Shown here piece by piece: positions 10,421-25,600 of a DNA stretch of 64,000 nt (position 1 is its first letter; each line of letters opens with the position of its first letter). The position numbers and the translations under genes were made by a program. Under the pieces are notes generated by a model. It saw nothing but the letters and a program-made list of their open reading frames with translations. It did no database searches and was not told the DNA's origin. Source of the stretch: Limnanthes douglasii subsp. nivea (Eukaryota > Streptophyta > Magnoliopsida > Brassicales > Limnanthaceae); assembly GCA_036936605.1 (NCBI GenBank), contig JAUPFV010000004.1:68968352-69032351 (forward strand), given 5' to 3'.

Positions 10421-13400
10421 ATAAGTTATGGTCAGTTATCGAACAGATAAAACCAAGTAACGATAAATTTTGTACCATAAAATGGAGGGATACGTAAGAT
10501 ACCAAACCGAGTAAGAAGCAAATAATATGTTTAGGTTTGATAGATGATTTATGTCAAAACCTTCATAAATATTTCTAAACAACTTCTAATAACTAGTAGA
10601 ATATACAAAAGAGTGAAATACAAAAGAGAAACGTGAGTAAGCATGCAACAAAAAAAGAAGTTAAAATGTAATTAGAAAATCTTATATTATGTGTGTTCAT
10701 CCAGCTTCATTCGATTTGACCATACTCTTGTTCAGTTAAATATTATGTTTTCTCGGTTACAAAAATTAAGGTGGTTTTCCAATGGTGGTTTTCCGACGAA
10801 TGGGTTTTTCGAGTTTCTAAATATTAATATTTGTGAGGAAATTTAGAAACTATATAGATATTCTCGGAATTTTTGAGCTAAGCATTATACGATGAGTATT
10901 GTGCAGTATCCATTAGTAGTTAGATGGGTAGGAAATATGCAAACATTTAACAAATCTTGGATGAATCTAGAAAGAGGTAATCAAAGACCCAATGATATAC
11001 GGAAATAAAGAAACAGGCTTCTTCTTTTCTGTTTTGATAGATTAATTCATCAGTTTAGAAACACGAGTAATATATCATCAGGAAACCCTTATTCATTTTC
11101 AACGAGTTGTGTTCGTCTTCAGTCATATTCTTCAAGGTTCTAAATAATTTACCAAAAAGTTAGTTTATAAATTATTTTTCCAAAATCTACACGAGAAGGT
11201 TTGTTCATTACTTGTTTGGAAGGTCTTTTTCTTTTAAGAACTATTTATGGATAAAAAGAAGAAACTTTACGGTAGGGTTTTCAAACTGATTAAGTCTCTA
11301 TTTTTTTTAACAAAAGATCATGAAAACAAAATTTTAGGCCCAACAAGGGGTTCATGAGAAGAGGAATTAATGTTAATACTACAGTTCAAATGGTGAAGTG
11401 TGAAGTAAGAATTTCTATTACGAAATTAGGGATTTACCAACAAATCAATAATATTTATTATATTATAACCATATTTTATTAGAAATCAGAACATGCATGA
11501 AAAAGATAAAGAGAGGAATCGATGTAGAAAATACCTATCGAAAGGATTCGAATACGAAGATGGATTTTTTGATATAATTATGGATTTACTTGCATAAAAT
11601 CTGAGTCGTTTGATAAAAGTAGGATCAATGGTAAAATAGAGTTCATATATTTAAAAATAAAAAAACGATTTAATTTTCTAAATAGTGAAATGATTTTTAA
11701 ATGCTTCTGAATTCATAAGTGGTTAATATTATAATTAATTACACATATAAGTGATTTAGTAAAATTTTGTGAATGCCATAACTTTTAAATAAAATTAACT
11801 CTTAATGTTACCTTCTTTACTTATTTAGTAGTGTTTAAAAATTGTTTTAGAAAATTAAATCATGGACTAGAGGAGTCGTTATAATCTTATATTCTATAGA
11901 TGGTATATATTTTTTATAATGACGATGTAAATATATAGCTAAAATAACAAAAATATAACATGCATTTCATAAGAGAAAAACGAAAAACGAAAGACAGGGT
12001 CGAATATATACGAGATGATGATCACAAAAATACAAGATGCCGGTTGCGAAATAAAACACAAGTCCAAATTCATAGGGTGAAGAGAGAGTGAGCTAAAATG
12101 GAAAAAGAGAAGTGGAAAAGTATGATTAGGATTGTATGACAAAAATATTTTTGTACCAAAAATTCTGAAGAATGGATAACAAAAACAAAAAAGACAACTA
12201 AGAAGAAGGAGAATGATTAGGAGGAAATTATCGTTAAAACTATATTGTCGATATATTTGTAATTTTAAGAATGTATGATATTTAAATAATAATATAAAAT
12301 TTTATGAGATTTCGTTAGAAATTATTCAGTTGGAAAATGGAATTAAAAATCATTAGCTATTGATATTTCTGTTTAAACAATAATCCTATTAAATATAAAA
12401 AAAAATGGAAAACAATTCTCAACCCAATATTAAAGCATTCAAAATAAATTTTAATGATTTTTAGAGTAACATTAAAATATGAAACTGTTTTTTTTTATTT
12501 TGACTTGGTTTTATATTTGTGTCCAATACATTATTCAGAGTTCCTAAAAATTGACATCCAATTTTTAAATAAGGTGTCATAAATAACCTCCTGCCAATTT
12601 TTAAATAAGGTGTCATCATGTTCACCAAAGGGATCCAATTTTATGTTATTACGACTTTATAGATACTTAATTCAACTCATGGTGAATATAGCCCTATTCT
12701 TTGATGGTATCAGACTTTATGTGGCTTCCCAATTGCTTTTAATACATCAAAAATTGCTTCCCCATTGTACATATATTCAAGTAAGTTTGCTAGAGAAATC
12801 CACATGAGTTATGGAAGATTCATACTTAAGGTTAAAGTGAGGGTTTCATTTTAAAACTTCATATGCGGAAATGCTTAGGGTCGCAAAGGGAAGGATTACA
12901 ATCACATATGGACCCACATTTCATTAGAACTTGTGGACTTATCATAATTTGGCTATTAACGAATGTTTTGAGTTGGACTAAAATCTTGTCATGTCTTGTG
13001 TTGTATAGCAAATTGACATGTTGCCTCCTTTCTTGATACGAGCATTGATGTCAAGTGATTCTTTTAGTTTTCCAATAGTCGCTTCTGCATAGGTTTGGGT
13101 ATTTGAAATAGATTATTGGTTTTTATTTTTTTGTAAATAAAGGTTTATTGAAAACGTTATATGGGCCTAAGATTGAGTATTTGATGAGTAAAATACTGTG
13201 ATTTTGTGACAAAACTAGCATTTAATAAGAAGCTGTGATTTTGTGATAAAACTTACATTTTGTGGTTAATTGATCAGAAACTTAATTTGACAGAGGAGGA
13301 AAGTCCTCAACATTCAATAAATCCGAAGTGTTTTCGGAAATAATTTTGGATCTCGTGAAGATAATTTGAAAGGAGGGTGATGGGCGGGTTTTCCTTTGTC

Positions 13401-13730
13401 GTGGGAGCTCGTCTCCTGCATTCTTAATAATGTGAATAAAGAAATGGTGGTGGTCGGCGCAAAAAAAATTAAGAAAAAAATAAAGACTTCCATTCGGTTA
13501 GGTGTTCTACCGAATTAGTAGCTTTTCAAAGATATATTTTTTTTCCAAAACATATTATTCATAACATGTCACAAAAGCATTTATCTTTTTAAATATTTTA
13601 AACATTTAAAAACTATATTAATAGATTAGATGTTTTAAAGAAAATGCCTCAAAACAAATTGATATAATATTTAAAAAATGGTTGAAACCTCCTAAAAAAC
13701 TATCTAATTTAAAAAGTCAATGAATTTGTA

Positions 13731-13761
<31 letters not shown>

Positions 13762-14269
13762 CCGAAAAAAATCCAAAATTAAAAACAAAATTTTCAAACT
13801 TGAACTATTTATAAAAAACTTTAAAAGAAATATTCTAAAAAAAATCTATCCAATTTGCATTAACAAAATGATCCAACAAATATATAGGTTATTTTTTTTG
13901 GTTCGATAATAAATGTAATTATACATAAAGAGGACGTTAATCAAGACATTTGTGAAAGGTAGTTGATTTACATATATGTGCACAAAACAAATTGGTGTCT
14001 TTTGGAAAACATCACACCCTTACAATTGGTGCGTAAAACCCTAATGTATATATACCGTTGGAGAGCACACATTTTGCATATCCAAGTAAAAAGAAAAGTG
14101 TTTCTCATCAGTGCATTTGTCAATTACATCCAAATGAATTCCTCTGTAACAATTTGTTCTGTCCCTTCTCTTTATGAAAAAAATTATACTGTTTCAAAAG
14201 AATTTTGAAGTTTTTTATGAAGTGGACATCATCCTTTTCACTAGATTCGTGTTGTACTTAGGGCGTGAC

Positions 14270-15196
14270 ATGGCAGAGTCAATCCAGGTGATGGGATTCC
14301 TCCTATTTCTGGAACACGAGGATAAGACACGGAACTTGGTGGCTGACTTGTGCGAAGATGACGATGAAACAATCAGCGCCCTAGCAGAGGAAGTGTCCTT
14401 ATGTCTTAGATGCATCAAGAGTGAAGAGTGGCCTTTCATTGAAGGGCACGACGAGGGTATGATCCCTATTATTCAAAGTAGACTAAGGAACAAAAACCTT
14501 GATCTCAAATTCTTTCATTATCACCGAGTGGAGATCGTAGACACGGTTATGAAGAATGTGAACAACATTTGCTTGAGAGCATTTGCGGATGTCATTGCCA
14601 ATATGGATATAACCATCCGGACATTATGCAGTCAGAAATATGTGCCCTTCGGGAGAGGGATATTCTGGAGAGTCAAAGGAACAAATCACAAGCGGGAGAA
14701 ACCTTTGAACCTGCAAATGATAGAACAATGTTTCTCACTTTCTCAAAAGGGTATCCTCTTTCACACATACAAGTCAGAGAATTTTTTACAAGGTCAGTAT
14801 ATCCCACATAATTTTGTAAAGTTCTTTAAAGGCCTGTCAATCAAAACATAATTCGTATAACAAAATTTTGAAAAAAGAAACTGTTACTTATTAATGAAGT
14901 TAATTTCCAGTAAAAATGCATTTTGGCATTTGTAGGTCAGTACATACATATAATCTGTCTATGTGCTTTGCTCCTTCTGAAACTTTTTATACTAATGTTT
15001 AAAATACTGCTATAACAGGAAATTTGGGGATTGCATAGAAACTATTCATATGCAAAGAGTAGACGTACGTGAGCAGTCGCTGTATGCACGTGTTGTGCTC
15101 CGAACTGCTCCAATGCTCCAAGCAGTGCTTGGCGGAGTCGCCAAGGCCAAGTTCACTATTAATGGCAAGCATGTTCGGGCTCGCAAATATGTCTAA
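14270..15196 (+). pseudogene. RRM-like gene, copy B (frameshifted)
   Basis: Exon 1 (14270-14792) is as in copy A except that 97 bp between two GCCAATAT words is missing after residue 111. The frame changes there, and in spliced RNA it meets TAG at 15036-15038 early in exon 2, so the RRM-like part is lost. Exon 2 (15019-15196) itself is undamaged. A separate 2-bp deletion lies about 65 bp upstream of the ATG (aaaagaatTTTG against aaaagaataTTTTG). The product would be the N-terminal helical region plus an unrelated tail. Confidence 0.8.
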
Positions 15197-16477
15197 ACCT
15201 ATCCGATAGTGTTGGAGGATTAATACATCATTCCGCCTTTGGTTCAAAGTGCAACAAATGAGTTTATTTTTTGTCCGTGTTTTAATTTTCTTTCAGTGTA
15301 GGGTTCTTCTTCTTCATTTATAAAAAATAAAATTTTGATGAAGATTTTGGTTTTAAAACAAAGTGTATGAGTATTGGTTGGAGATGGGTATTTTCTACCG
15401 TCCAAATACGTAATATAATAGGTTTTCTTTTTCATAACTTTCTTGGACTCCGTTTCCATATGTAGCATTTGATTTATCTTCGGTTTCAAATTATATTTTT
15501 TTATATTAAAAATCGGATATGGCCATGAATAGAGCAACGACCATTTCTATGATAAAAGTTTTAATTATATTATTTTTTATTTAGTCCGTTGTTAATCAAA
15601 TAACGTTAGAAATCAAAATGCGCCACTTCAGACACAAAACACAATAAAAAAATCAAAAATAGAAAAAATGGGTAAACAATAATGTCTATCTCTGCGGATG
15701 CTAACTTAAGAAAAAACGTTTCACTGTGATAAAAGAATGTGACAATTATCTTTTCTATAACCCTAGAGATCTAGTTATAGTGGATTAAATGGATAACATA
15801 TAATGGTTGTTCGTGTAATGGATCTAATATTGTAAACCTCGTGAATAATGGACTCATTCTCAAAAAATATTTTATATGATACCAATATCTTTTGGTCACT
15901 ATCACCAAATAAACGTTTCGTTCATCTTATTTTGTCAAATACCCTTAAGGCATCCACTTGATGGGAACCCCAATTCGTTTTAGAGAATCTCGTTTTTGTC
16001 TAAGTGATACAGCCTTAGAATTATATAAGTTGGATTCTCGTGTGTAGTTATTATATTTAGCAACAAAACAATAGCTTTGGCTAAATATAATTGTATGTAA
16101 CTTAAATTATTATTATAAATTAACATTCTTATTTTTATATAACAAAATAAGAATTGTTTAGCAACCAACTTTTTTTATTTGTCATAATTTTATTTTAATT
16201 TTTCTTATTTATAAATTAAATATTTCTAATTGACCAATTAAAATATTAAAATTCTATTTATAAATTTAATATTTGTAATTAATTAATTATAATATTAAAT
16301 TTAAATAACGAGAGTTCTCTCGCCAAGTAAATTCAAATTATAAGCTAAAATAGATACTCAAACAAATAATATATATATATATATATATATAATGTTTACA
16401 AAAACTAGGCTTTATAAGAACAACTATTAAATTCTATATTTATCAAAATTAATAAATCACATAAAATCTAACACATT

Positions 16478-16792
16478 TCAACAACCAATTTGGTGGGTCA
16501 CTACTATTGAGATTGGTGTCTTTAAAAACAGCGTTAATGAATTTTTTTTATTCGATTTTTTGAATTGTTTATGTTGTTCACTATCCTTTAATTGCATAAC
16601 TTCTCTATTTTTTGACGAAGAAGATATAGTAAATTGAGAATTATTTGACTGAGAAAAAAATCTACCAAGACTAGGAATAACATTACCCGGTTTTAAACTA
16701 ATCTTAATATTTGTTGAAACATTCGGATACGAATCAGATAAAGAAGTATCGGGAGCACTTTTGTTTTTGTGATATAAATCAGAAATAAAGTA
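16478..16792 (-). pseudogene. Minus-strand decayed gene, last exon (unit 3)
   Basis: Same 104-codon open exon as at 9067-9381, with stop and acceptor at the equivalent places. Its broken upstream coding-like text extends to 17831. Confidence 0.4.
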
Positions 16793-19700
16793 CTAAAGAA
16801 AATACGAAATTCACGAGTCGTGAATGAGGAGATAAGAAGATCATATAAAATAAAATCACAAATGATGCAACCTATGTATATAGAAAATGAAAAAGTAATA
16901 TTCATATTAATCATGTATAATTTTTAAAAATAACTGCATCAAAATGATTATGTCAAATTAAATAATTATATATAAGTCAATAATAAAATATACTACATAG
17001 TAATGTATATACATGCACAAATGACAAAGTTACAAGAAATTTATCTTCAAATTCAGGTAACGAAGAGAGAAATATAATAAAGAATAACCGAAACCAACCA
17101 ATAAATTGAGTCATGAATGAGTTTTAGAAAGATTTGCAATGTTCATCAAAAAATTAATTGTTTGCTCGCCAAAAGAGGTGGAATTTAGTTTTCAACAAAA
17201 CTTCATCAAAAGTGGAAGGATTTTTCTTGCTAGAAGGAGGGAACTTGTCAAAAGTAGTATGATTTTATTCTTCATAGCATGGATTGCATCATAAACTGAA
17301 GCATTCTTATTGTTAGGTCAAAGTATTCGCCAGAGGTGGTGATATTTTTATTACTAGTAACAACGGTTGTATTAGGGTAGAAGTATTTTTCTTATTGGGA
17401 GCAGAGAACTCGTGAGAAATAGAAAGACATTTCTTCTTGAAAACTGGCACCACGTCGAATCTTTTTGAGTCTTCGTATCTTTTCCTTGAGAGATTCTTCT
17501 AGTTGTGCAGTTTTCCTTTGAGAAGTGTTAAGATTGTCATTATTATGAAAAGGATTAATAACACGGTCATGTTTTATTTTTTCGCAGATAAAGTTGTTGA
17601 GAGTATCATCAAAATCAACATCTTGGAGAGATTATTATGCATTATGGTCACGTTTATTTTTCCGACAAACAATCTTGTTAGGAGAAGCATCATCAATACT
17701 TGTTTATGTTTTCTTAGAACATTCAATCTGAAACCGAATTCGTTTTTGTTACACATTCGTTGAAGAAGAATACCTTGAACATATTAAGTAGTAGTTTCTT
17801 CTCCGGCTGTAGTAGGAGTAACATTTCCATCATAAGTTATGGTCAGTTATCGAACAGATAAAACCAAGTAACGAGAAATTTTGTACTATAAAATGGAGGG
17901 ATACGTAAGATACCAAACCGAGTAAGAAGCAAATAATAGGTTTAGGTTTGATAGATGATTTATGTCAAAACCTTCATAAATATTTCTAAACAACTTCTAA
18001 TAACTAGTAGAATATACAAAAGAGTGAAATACAAAAGAGAAACGTGAGTAAGCATGCAACAAAAAAAGAAGTTAAAATGTAATTAGAAAATCTTATATTA
18101 TGTGTGTTCATCCAGCTTCATTCGATTTGACCATACTCTTGTTCAGTTAAATATTATGTTTTCTCGGTTACAAAAATTAAGGTGGTTTTGCAATGGCGGT
18201 TTTCCGACGAATGGGTTTTTCGAGTTTCTAAATATTAATATTTGTGAGGAAATTTAGAAACTATATAGATATTCTCGGAATTTTTGAGCTAAGCATTATA
18301 CGATGAGTATTGTGCAGTATCCATTAGTAGTTAGATGGGTAGGAAATATGCAAACATTTAACAAATCTTGGATGAATCTAGAAAGAGGTAATCAAAGACC
18401 CAATGATATACGGAAATAAAGAAACAGGCTTCTTCTTTTCTGTTTTGATAGATTAATTCATCAGTTTAGAAACACGAGTAATATATCATCAGGAAACCCT
18501 TATTCATTTTCAACGAGTTGATGTTCGTCTTCAATCATATTCTTCAAGGTTCTAAATAATTTACCAAAAAGTTAGTTTATAAATTATTTTTCCAAAATCT
18601 ACACGAGAAGGTTTGTTCATTACTTGTTTGGAAGGTCTTTTTCTTTTAAGAACCATTTATGGATAAAAAGAAGAAACTTTATCGGTAGGGTTTTCAAACT
18701 GATTAAGTCTCTATTTTTTTTTTAACAAAAGATCATGAAAACAAAATTTTAGGCCCAACAAGGGGTTCATGAGAAGAGGAATCAAGGTTAATACTACAGT
18801 TCAAATGGTGAAGTGTGAAGTAAGAATTTCTATTACGAAATTAGGGATTTACCAACAAATCAATAATATTTATTATATTATAACCATATTTTATTAGAAA
18901 TCAGAACATGCATGAAAAAGATAAAGAGAGGAATCGATGTAGAAAATACCTACCGAAAGGATTCGAATACGAAGATGGATTTTTCGATATAATTATGGAT
19001 TTACTTGCATAAAATCTGAGTCGTTTGATAAAAGTAGGATCAATGGTAAAATAGAGTTCATATATTTAAAAATAATAAAACGATTTAATTTTCTAAATAG
19101 TGAAATGATTTTTAAATGCTTCTGAATTCATAAGTGGTTAATATTATAATTAATTACACATATAAGTGATTTAGTAAAATTTTGTGAATGCCATAACTTT
19201 TAAATAAAATTAACTCTTAATGTTACCTTCTTTACTTATTTAGTAGTGTTTGAAAATTGTTTTAGAAAATTAAATCATGGACTAGAGGAGTCGTTATAAT
19301 CTTATATTCTATAGATGGTATATATTTTTTATAATGACGATGTAAATATATAACTAAAATAACAAAAATATAACATGCATTTCATAAGAGAAAAACGAAA
19401 AACGAAAGACAGGGTCGAATATATACGAGATGATGATCACAAAAATACAAGATGCGGGTTGCGAAATAAAACACAAGTCCAAATTCATAAGGTGAAGAGA
19501 GAGTGAGCTAAAATGGAAAAAGAGAAGTGGAAAAGTATGATTAGGATTGTATGACAAAAATATTTTTGTACCAAAAATTCTGAAGAATGGATAACAAAAA
19601 CAAAAAAGACAACTAAGAAGAAGGAGAATGATTAGGAGGAAATTATCGTTAAAACTATATTGTGGATATATTTGTAATTTTAAGAATGTATGATATTTAA

Positions 19701-21137
19701 ATAACAATATAAAATTTTATGAGATTGCGTTAGAAATTATTCAGTTGGAAAATAGAATTAAAAATCATTAGCTATTGATATTTCTGTTTAAAGAATAATC
19801 CTATTAAATATAAAAAAAATGGAAAACAATTCTCAACCCAATATTAAAGCATTCAAAATAAATTTTAATGATTTTTATAGTAACATTAAAATATGAAACT
19901 GTATTTTTTTTTACTTGGTTTTATATTTGTGTCCAATACATTATTCAGAGTTCCTAAAAATTGACATCCAATTTTTAAATAAGGTGTCATAAATAACCTC
20001 CTGCCAATTTTTAAATAAGGTGTCATCATGTTCACCAAAGGGATCAAATTTTCTGTTATTACGACTTTATAGATACTTAATTCAACTCATGGTGAATATA
20101 GCCCTATTCTTTGATGGTATCAGACTTTATGTGGCTTCCCAATTGCTTTTAATACATCAAAAATTGCTTCCCCATTGTACATATATTCAAGTAAGTTTGC
20201 TAGAGAAATCCACATGAGTTATGGAAGATTCATACTTAAGGTTAAAGTGAGGGTTTCATTTTAAAACTTCATATGCGGAAATGCTTAGGGTCGCAAAGGG
20301 AAGGATTACAATCACATATGGACCCACATTTCATTAGAACTTGTGGACTTATCATAATTTGGCTATTAACGAATGTTTTGAGTTGGACTAAAATCTTGTC
20401 ATGTCTTGTGTTGTATAGCAAATTGACATGTTGCTTCCTTTCTTGATACGAGCATTGATGTCAAGTGATTCTTTTAGTTTTCCAATAGTCGCTTCTGCAT
20501 AGGTTTGGGTATTTGAAATAGATTATTGGTTTTTATTTTTTTGTAAATAAAGGTTTATTGAAAACGTTATATGGGCCTAAGATTGAGTATTTGATGAGTA
20601 AAATACTGTGATTTTGTGACAAAACTAGCATTTAATAAGAAGCTGTGATTTTGTGATAAAACTTACATTTTGTGGTTAATTGATCAGAAACTTAATTTGA
20701 CAGAGGAGGAAAGTCCTCAACATTCAATAAATCCGAAGTGTTTTCGGAAATAATTTTGGATCTCGTGAAGATAATTTGAAAGGAGGGTGATGGGCGGGTT
20801 TTCCTTTGTCGTGGGAGCTCGTCTCCTGCATTCTTAATAATGTGAATAAAGAAATGGCGGTGGTCGGCGCATAAAAAATTAAGAAAAAAATAAAGACTTC
20901 CATTCGGTTAGGTGTTCTACCGAATTAGTAGCTTTTCAAAGATATATTTTTTTCCAAAACATATTATTCATAACATCTCACAAAAGCATTTATCTTTTTA
21001 AATATTTTAAACATTTAAAAACTATATTAATAGATTAGATGTTTTAAAGAAAATGCCTCAAAACAAATTGATATAATATTTAAAAAATGGTTGAAACCTC
21101 TTAAAAAACTATCTAATTTAAAAAGTCAATGAATTTG

Positions 21138-21138
<1 letters not shown>

Positions 21139-21173
<35 letters not shown>
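21139..21173. repeat. AT microsatellite upstream of copy C
   Basis: Uninterrupted TA dinucleotides about 510 bp before the ATG of copy C. The same site has about 28 bp at 13731-13758, about 22 bp near 28553, and about 15-20 bp near 48789, 55160 and 62664, so length varies between units. Confidence 0.9.
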
Positions 21174-21176
<3 letters not shown>

Positions 21177-21684
21177 CCGAAACAAATCCAAAATTAAAAA
21201 CAAAATTTTCAAACTTGAACTATTTATAAAAAACTTTAAAAGAAATATTCTAAAAAAAATCTATCCAATTTGCATTAACAAAATGATCCAACAAATATAT
21301 AGGTTATTTTTTTTGGTTCGATAATAAATGTAATTATACATAAAGAGGACGTTAATCAAGACATTTGTGAAAGGTAGTTGATTTACATATATGTGCACAA
21401 AACAAATTGGTGTCTTTTGGAAAACATCACACCCTTACAATTGGTGCGTAAAACCCTAATGTATATATACCGTTGGAGAGCACACATTTTGCATATCCAA
21501 GTAAAAAGAAAAGTGTTTCTCATCAGTGCATTTGTCAATTACATCCAAATGAATTCCTCTGTAACAATTTGTTCTGTCCCTTCTCTTTATGAAAAAAATT
21601 ATACTGTTTCAAAAGAATTTTGAAGTTTTTTATGAAGTGGACATCATCCTTTTCACTAGATTCGTGTTGTACTTAGGGCGTGAC

Positions 21685-22611
21685 ATGGCAGAGTCAATCC
21701 AGGTGATGGGATTCCTCCTATTTCTGGAACACGAGGATAAGACACGGAACTTGGTGGCTGACTTGTGCGAAGATGACGATGAAACAATCAGCGCCCTAGC
21801 AGAGGAAGTGTCCTTATGTCTTAGATGCATCAAGAGTGAAGAGTGGCCTTTCATTGAAGGGCACGACGAGGGTATGATCCCTATTATTCAAAGTAGACTA
21901 AGGAACAAAAACCTTGATCTCAAATTCTTTCATTATCACCGAGTGGAGATCGTAGACACGGTTATGAAGAATGTGAACAACATTTGCTTGAGAGCATTTG
22001 CGGATGTCATTGCCAATATGGATATAACCATCCGGACATTATGCAGTCAGAAATATGTGCCCTTCGGGAGAGGGATATTCTGGAGAGTCAAAGGAACAAA
22101 TCACAAGCGGGAGAAACCTTTGAACCTGCAAATGATAGAACAATGTTTCTCACTTTCTCAAAAGGGTATCCTCTTTCACACATACAAGTCAGAGAATTTT
22201 TTACAAGGTCAGTATATCCCACATAATTTTGTAAAGTTCTTTAAAGGCCTGTCAATCAAAACATAATTCGTATAACAAAATTTTGAAAAAAGAAACTGTT
22301 ACTTATTAATGAAGTTAATTTCCAGTAAAAATGCATTTTGGCATTTGTAGGTCAGTACATACATATAATCTGTCTATGTGCTTTGCTCCTTCTGAAACTT
22401 TTTATACTAATGTTTAAAATACTGCTATAACAGGAAATTTGGGGATTGCATAGAAACTATTCATATGCAAAGAGTAGACGTACGTGAGCAGTCGCTGTAT
22501 GCACGTGTTGTGCTCCGAACTGCTCCAATGCTCCAAGCAGTGCTTGGCGGAGTCGCCAAGGCCAAGTTCACTATTAATGGCAAGCATGTTCGGGCTCGCA
22601 AATATGTCTAA
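21685..22611 (+). pseudogene. RRM-like gene, copy C (frameshifted)
   Basis: Exons 21685-22207 and 22434-22611. It carries exactly the same 97-bp exon 1 deletion and 2-bp leader deletion as copy B, so one of the two was made from the other by tandem duplication or conversion. In spliced RNA the frame again ends early in exon 2. Confidence 0.8.
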
Positions 22612-25600
22612 ACCTATCCGATAGTGTTGGAGGATTAATACATCATTCCGCCTTTGGTTCAAAGTGCAACAAATGAGTTTATTTTTTGTCCGTGTTTTAA
22701 TTTTCTTTCAGTGTAGGGTTCTTCTTCTTCATTTATAAAAAATAAAATTTTGATGAAGATTTTGGTTTTAAAACAAAGTGTATGAGTATTGGTTGGAGAT
22801 GGGTATTTTCTACCGTCCAAATACGTAATATAATAGGTTTTCTTTTTCATAACTTTCTTGGACTCCGTTTCCATATGTAGCATTTGATTTATCTTCGGTT
22901 TCAAATTATATTTTTTTATATTAAAAATCGGATATGGCCATGAATAGAGCAACGACCATTTCTATGATAAAAGTTTTAATTATATTATTTTTTATTTAGT
23001 CCGTTGTTAATCAAATAACGTTAGAAATCAAAATGCGCCACTTCAGACACAAAACACAATAAAAAAATCAAAAATAGAAAAAATGGGTAAACAATAATGT
23101 CTATCTCTGCGGATGCTAACTTAAGAAAAAACGTTTCACTGTGATAAAAGAATGTGACAATTATCTTTTCTATAACCCTAGAGATCTAGTTATAGTGGAT
23201 TAAATGGATAACATATAATGGTTGTTCGTGTAATGGATCTAATATTGTAAACCTCGTGAATAATGGACTCATTCTCAAAAAATATTTTATATGATACCAA
23301 TATCTTTTGGTCACTATCACCAAATAAACGTTTCGTTCATCTTATTTTGTCAAATACCCTTAAGGCATCCACTTGATGGGAACCCCAATTCGTTTTAGAG
23401 AATCTCGTTTTTGTCTAAGTGATACAGCCTTAGAATTATATAAGTTGGATTCTCGTGTGTAGTTATTATATTTAGCAACAAAACAATAGCTTTGGCTAAA
23501 TATAATTGTATGTAACTTAAATTATTATTATAAATTAACATTCTTATTTTTATATAACAAAATAAGAATTGTTTAGCAACCAACTTTTTTTATTTGTCAT
23601 AATTTTATTTTAATTTTTCTTATTTATAAATTAAATATTTCTAATTGACCAATTAAAATATTAAAATTCTATTTATAAATTTAATATTTGTAATTAATTA
23701 ATTATAATATTAAATTTAAATAACGAGAGTTCTCTCGCCAAGTAAATTCAAATTATAAGCTAAAATAGATACTCAAACAAATAATATATATATATATATA
23801 TATAATGTTTACAAAAACTAGGCTTTATAAGAACAACTATTAAATTCTATATTTATCAAAATTAATAAATCACATAAAATCTAACACATTTCAACAACCA
23901 ATTTGGTGGGTCACTACTATTGAGATTGGTGTCTTTAAAAACAGCGTTAATGAATTTTTTTTATTCGATTTTTTGAATTGTTTATCTTGTTCACTATCCT
24001 TTAATTGCATAACTTCTCTATTTTTTGACGAAGAAGATATAGTAAATTGAGAATTATTTGACTGAGAAAAAAATCTACCAAGACTAGGAATAACATTACC
24101 CGGTTTTAAACTAATCTTAATATTTGTTGAAACATTCGGATACGAATCAGATAAAGAAGTATCGGGAGCACTTTTGTTTTTGTGATATAAATCAGAAATA
24201 AAGTACTAAAGAAAATACGAAATTCACGAGTCGTGAATGAGGAGATAAGAAGATCATATAAAATAAAATCACAAATGATGCAACCTATGTATATAGAAAA
24301 TGAAAAAGTAATATTCATATTAATCATGTATAATTTTTAAAAATAACTGCATCAAAATGATTATGTCAAATTAAATAATTATATATAAGTCAATAATAAA
24401 ATATACTACATAGTAATGTATATACATGCACAAATGACAAAGTTACAAGAAATTTATCTTCAAATTCAGGTAACGAAGAGAGAAATATAATAAAGAATAA
24501 CCGAAACCAACCAATAAATTGAGTCATGAATGAGTTTTAGAAAGATTTGCAATGTTCATCAAAAAATTAATTGTTTGCTCGCCAAAAGAGGTGGAATTTA
24601 GTTTTCAACAAAACTTCATCAAAAGTGGAAGGATTTTTCTTGCTAGAAGGAGGGAACTTGTCAAAAGTAGTATGATTTTATTCTTCATAGCATGGATTGC
24701 ATCATAAACTGAAGCATTCTTATTGTTAGGTCAAAGTATTCGCCAGAGGTGGTGATATTTTTATTACTAGTAACAACGGTTGTATTAGGGTAGAAGTATT
24801 TTTCTTATTGGGAGCAGAGAACTCATGAGAAATAGAAAGACATTTCTTCTTGAAAACTGGCACCACGTCGAATCTTTTTGAGTCTTCGTATCTTTTCCTT
24901 GAGAGATTCTTCTAGTTGTGCAGTTTTCCTTTGAGAAGTGTTAAGATTGTCATTATTATGAAAAGGATTAATAACACGGTCATGTTTTATTTTTTCGCAG
25001 ATAAAGTTGTTGAGAGTATCATCAAAATCAACATCTTGGAGAGATTATTATGCATTATGGTCACGTTTATTTTTCCGACAAACAATCTTGTTAGGAGAAG
25101 CATCATCAATACTTGTTTATGTTTTCTTAGAACATTCAATCTGAAACCGAATTCGTTTTTGTTACACATTCGTTGAAGAAGAATACCTTGAACATATTAA
25201 GTAGTAGTTTCTTCTCCGGCTGTAGTAGGAGTAACATTTCCATCATAAGTTATGGTCAGTTATCGAACAGATAAAACCAAGTAACGAGAAATTTTGTACT
25301 ATAAAATGGAGGGATACGTAAGATACCAAACCGAGTAAGAAGCAAATAATAGGTTTAGGTTTGAAAGATGATTTATATCAAAACCTTCATAAATATTTCT
25401 AAACAACTTCTAATAACTAGTAGAATATACAAAAGAGTGAAATACAAAAGAGAAACGTGAGTAAGCATGCAACAAAAAAAGAAGTTAAAATGTAATTAGA
25501 AAATCTTATATTATGTGTGTTCATCCAGCTTCATTCGATTTGACCATACTCTTGTTCAGTTAAATATTATGTTTTCTCGGTTACAAAAATTAAGGTGGTT

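Larger units (their letters stand above)
7271..14671 (+). repeat. Array unit 2 (long form, 7.4 kb)
   Basis: Carries the 1081-bp segment (9340-10420) missing from units 1 and 6. It shares small variants with unit 7 (for example gagacattattatg, catcataaatac, aagaactatttatgg and an 8-T run before aacaaaag) that units 3-5 lack, so its closest relative is five units away. Apart from the RRM-like exons and the minus-strand remnant at 9067-10420, the stretch 10421-14035 is AT-rich and I recognise no gene in it. Confidence 0.9.
14672..22085 (+). repeat. Array unit 3 (long form)
   Basis: Shares with units 4 and 5 a 7-base duplication in the RRM gene intron (atgcattttggcatttg, about 14920) and variants such as gagagattattatg. 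The minus-strand last exon is at 16478-16792 and the 1081-bp segment at 16751-17831. No gene recognised in 17832-21450; an AT microsatellite of about 35 bp lies at 21139-21173. Confidence 0.9.
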
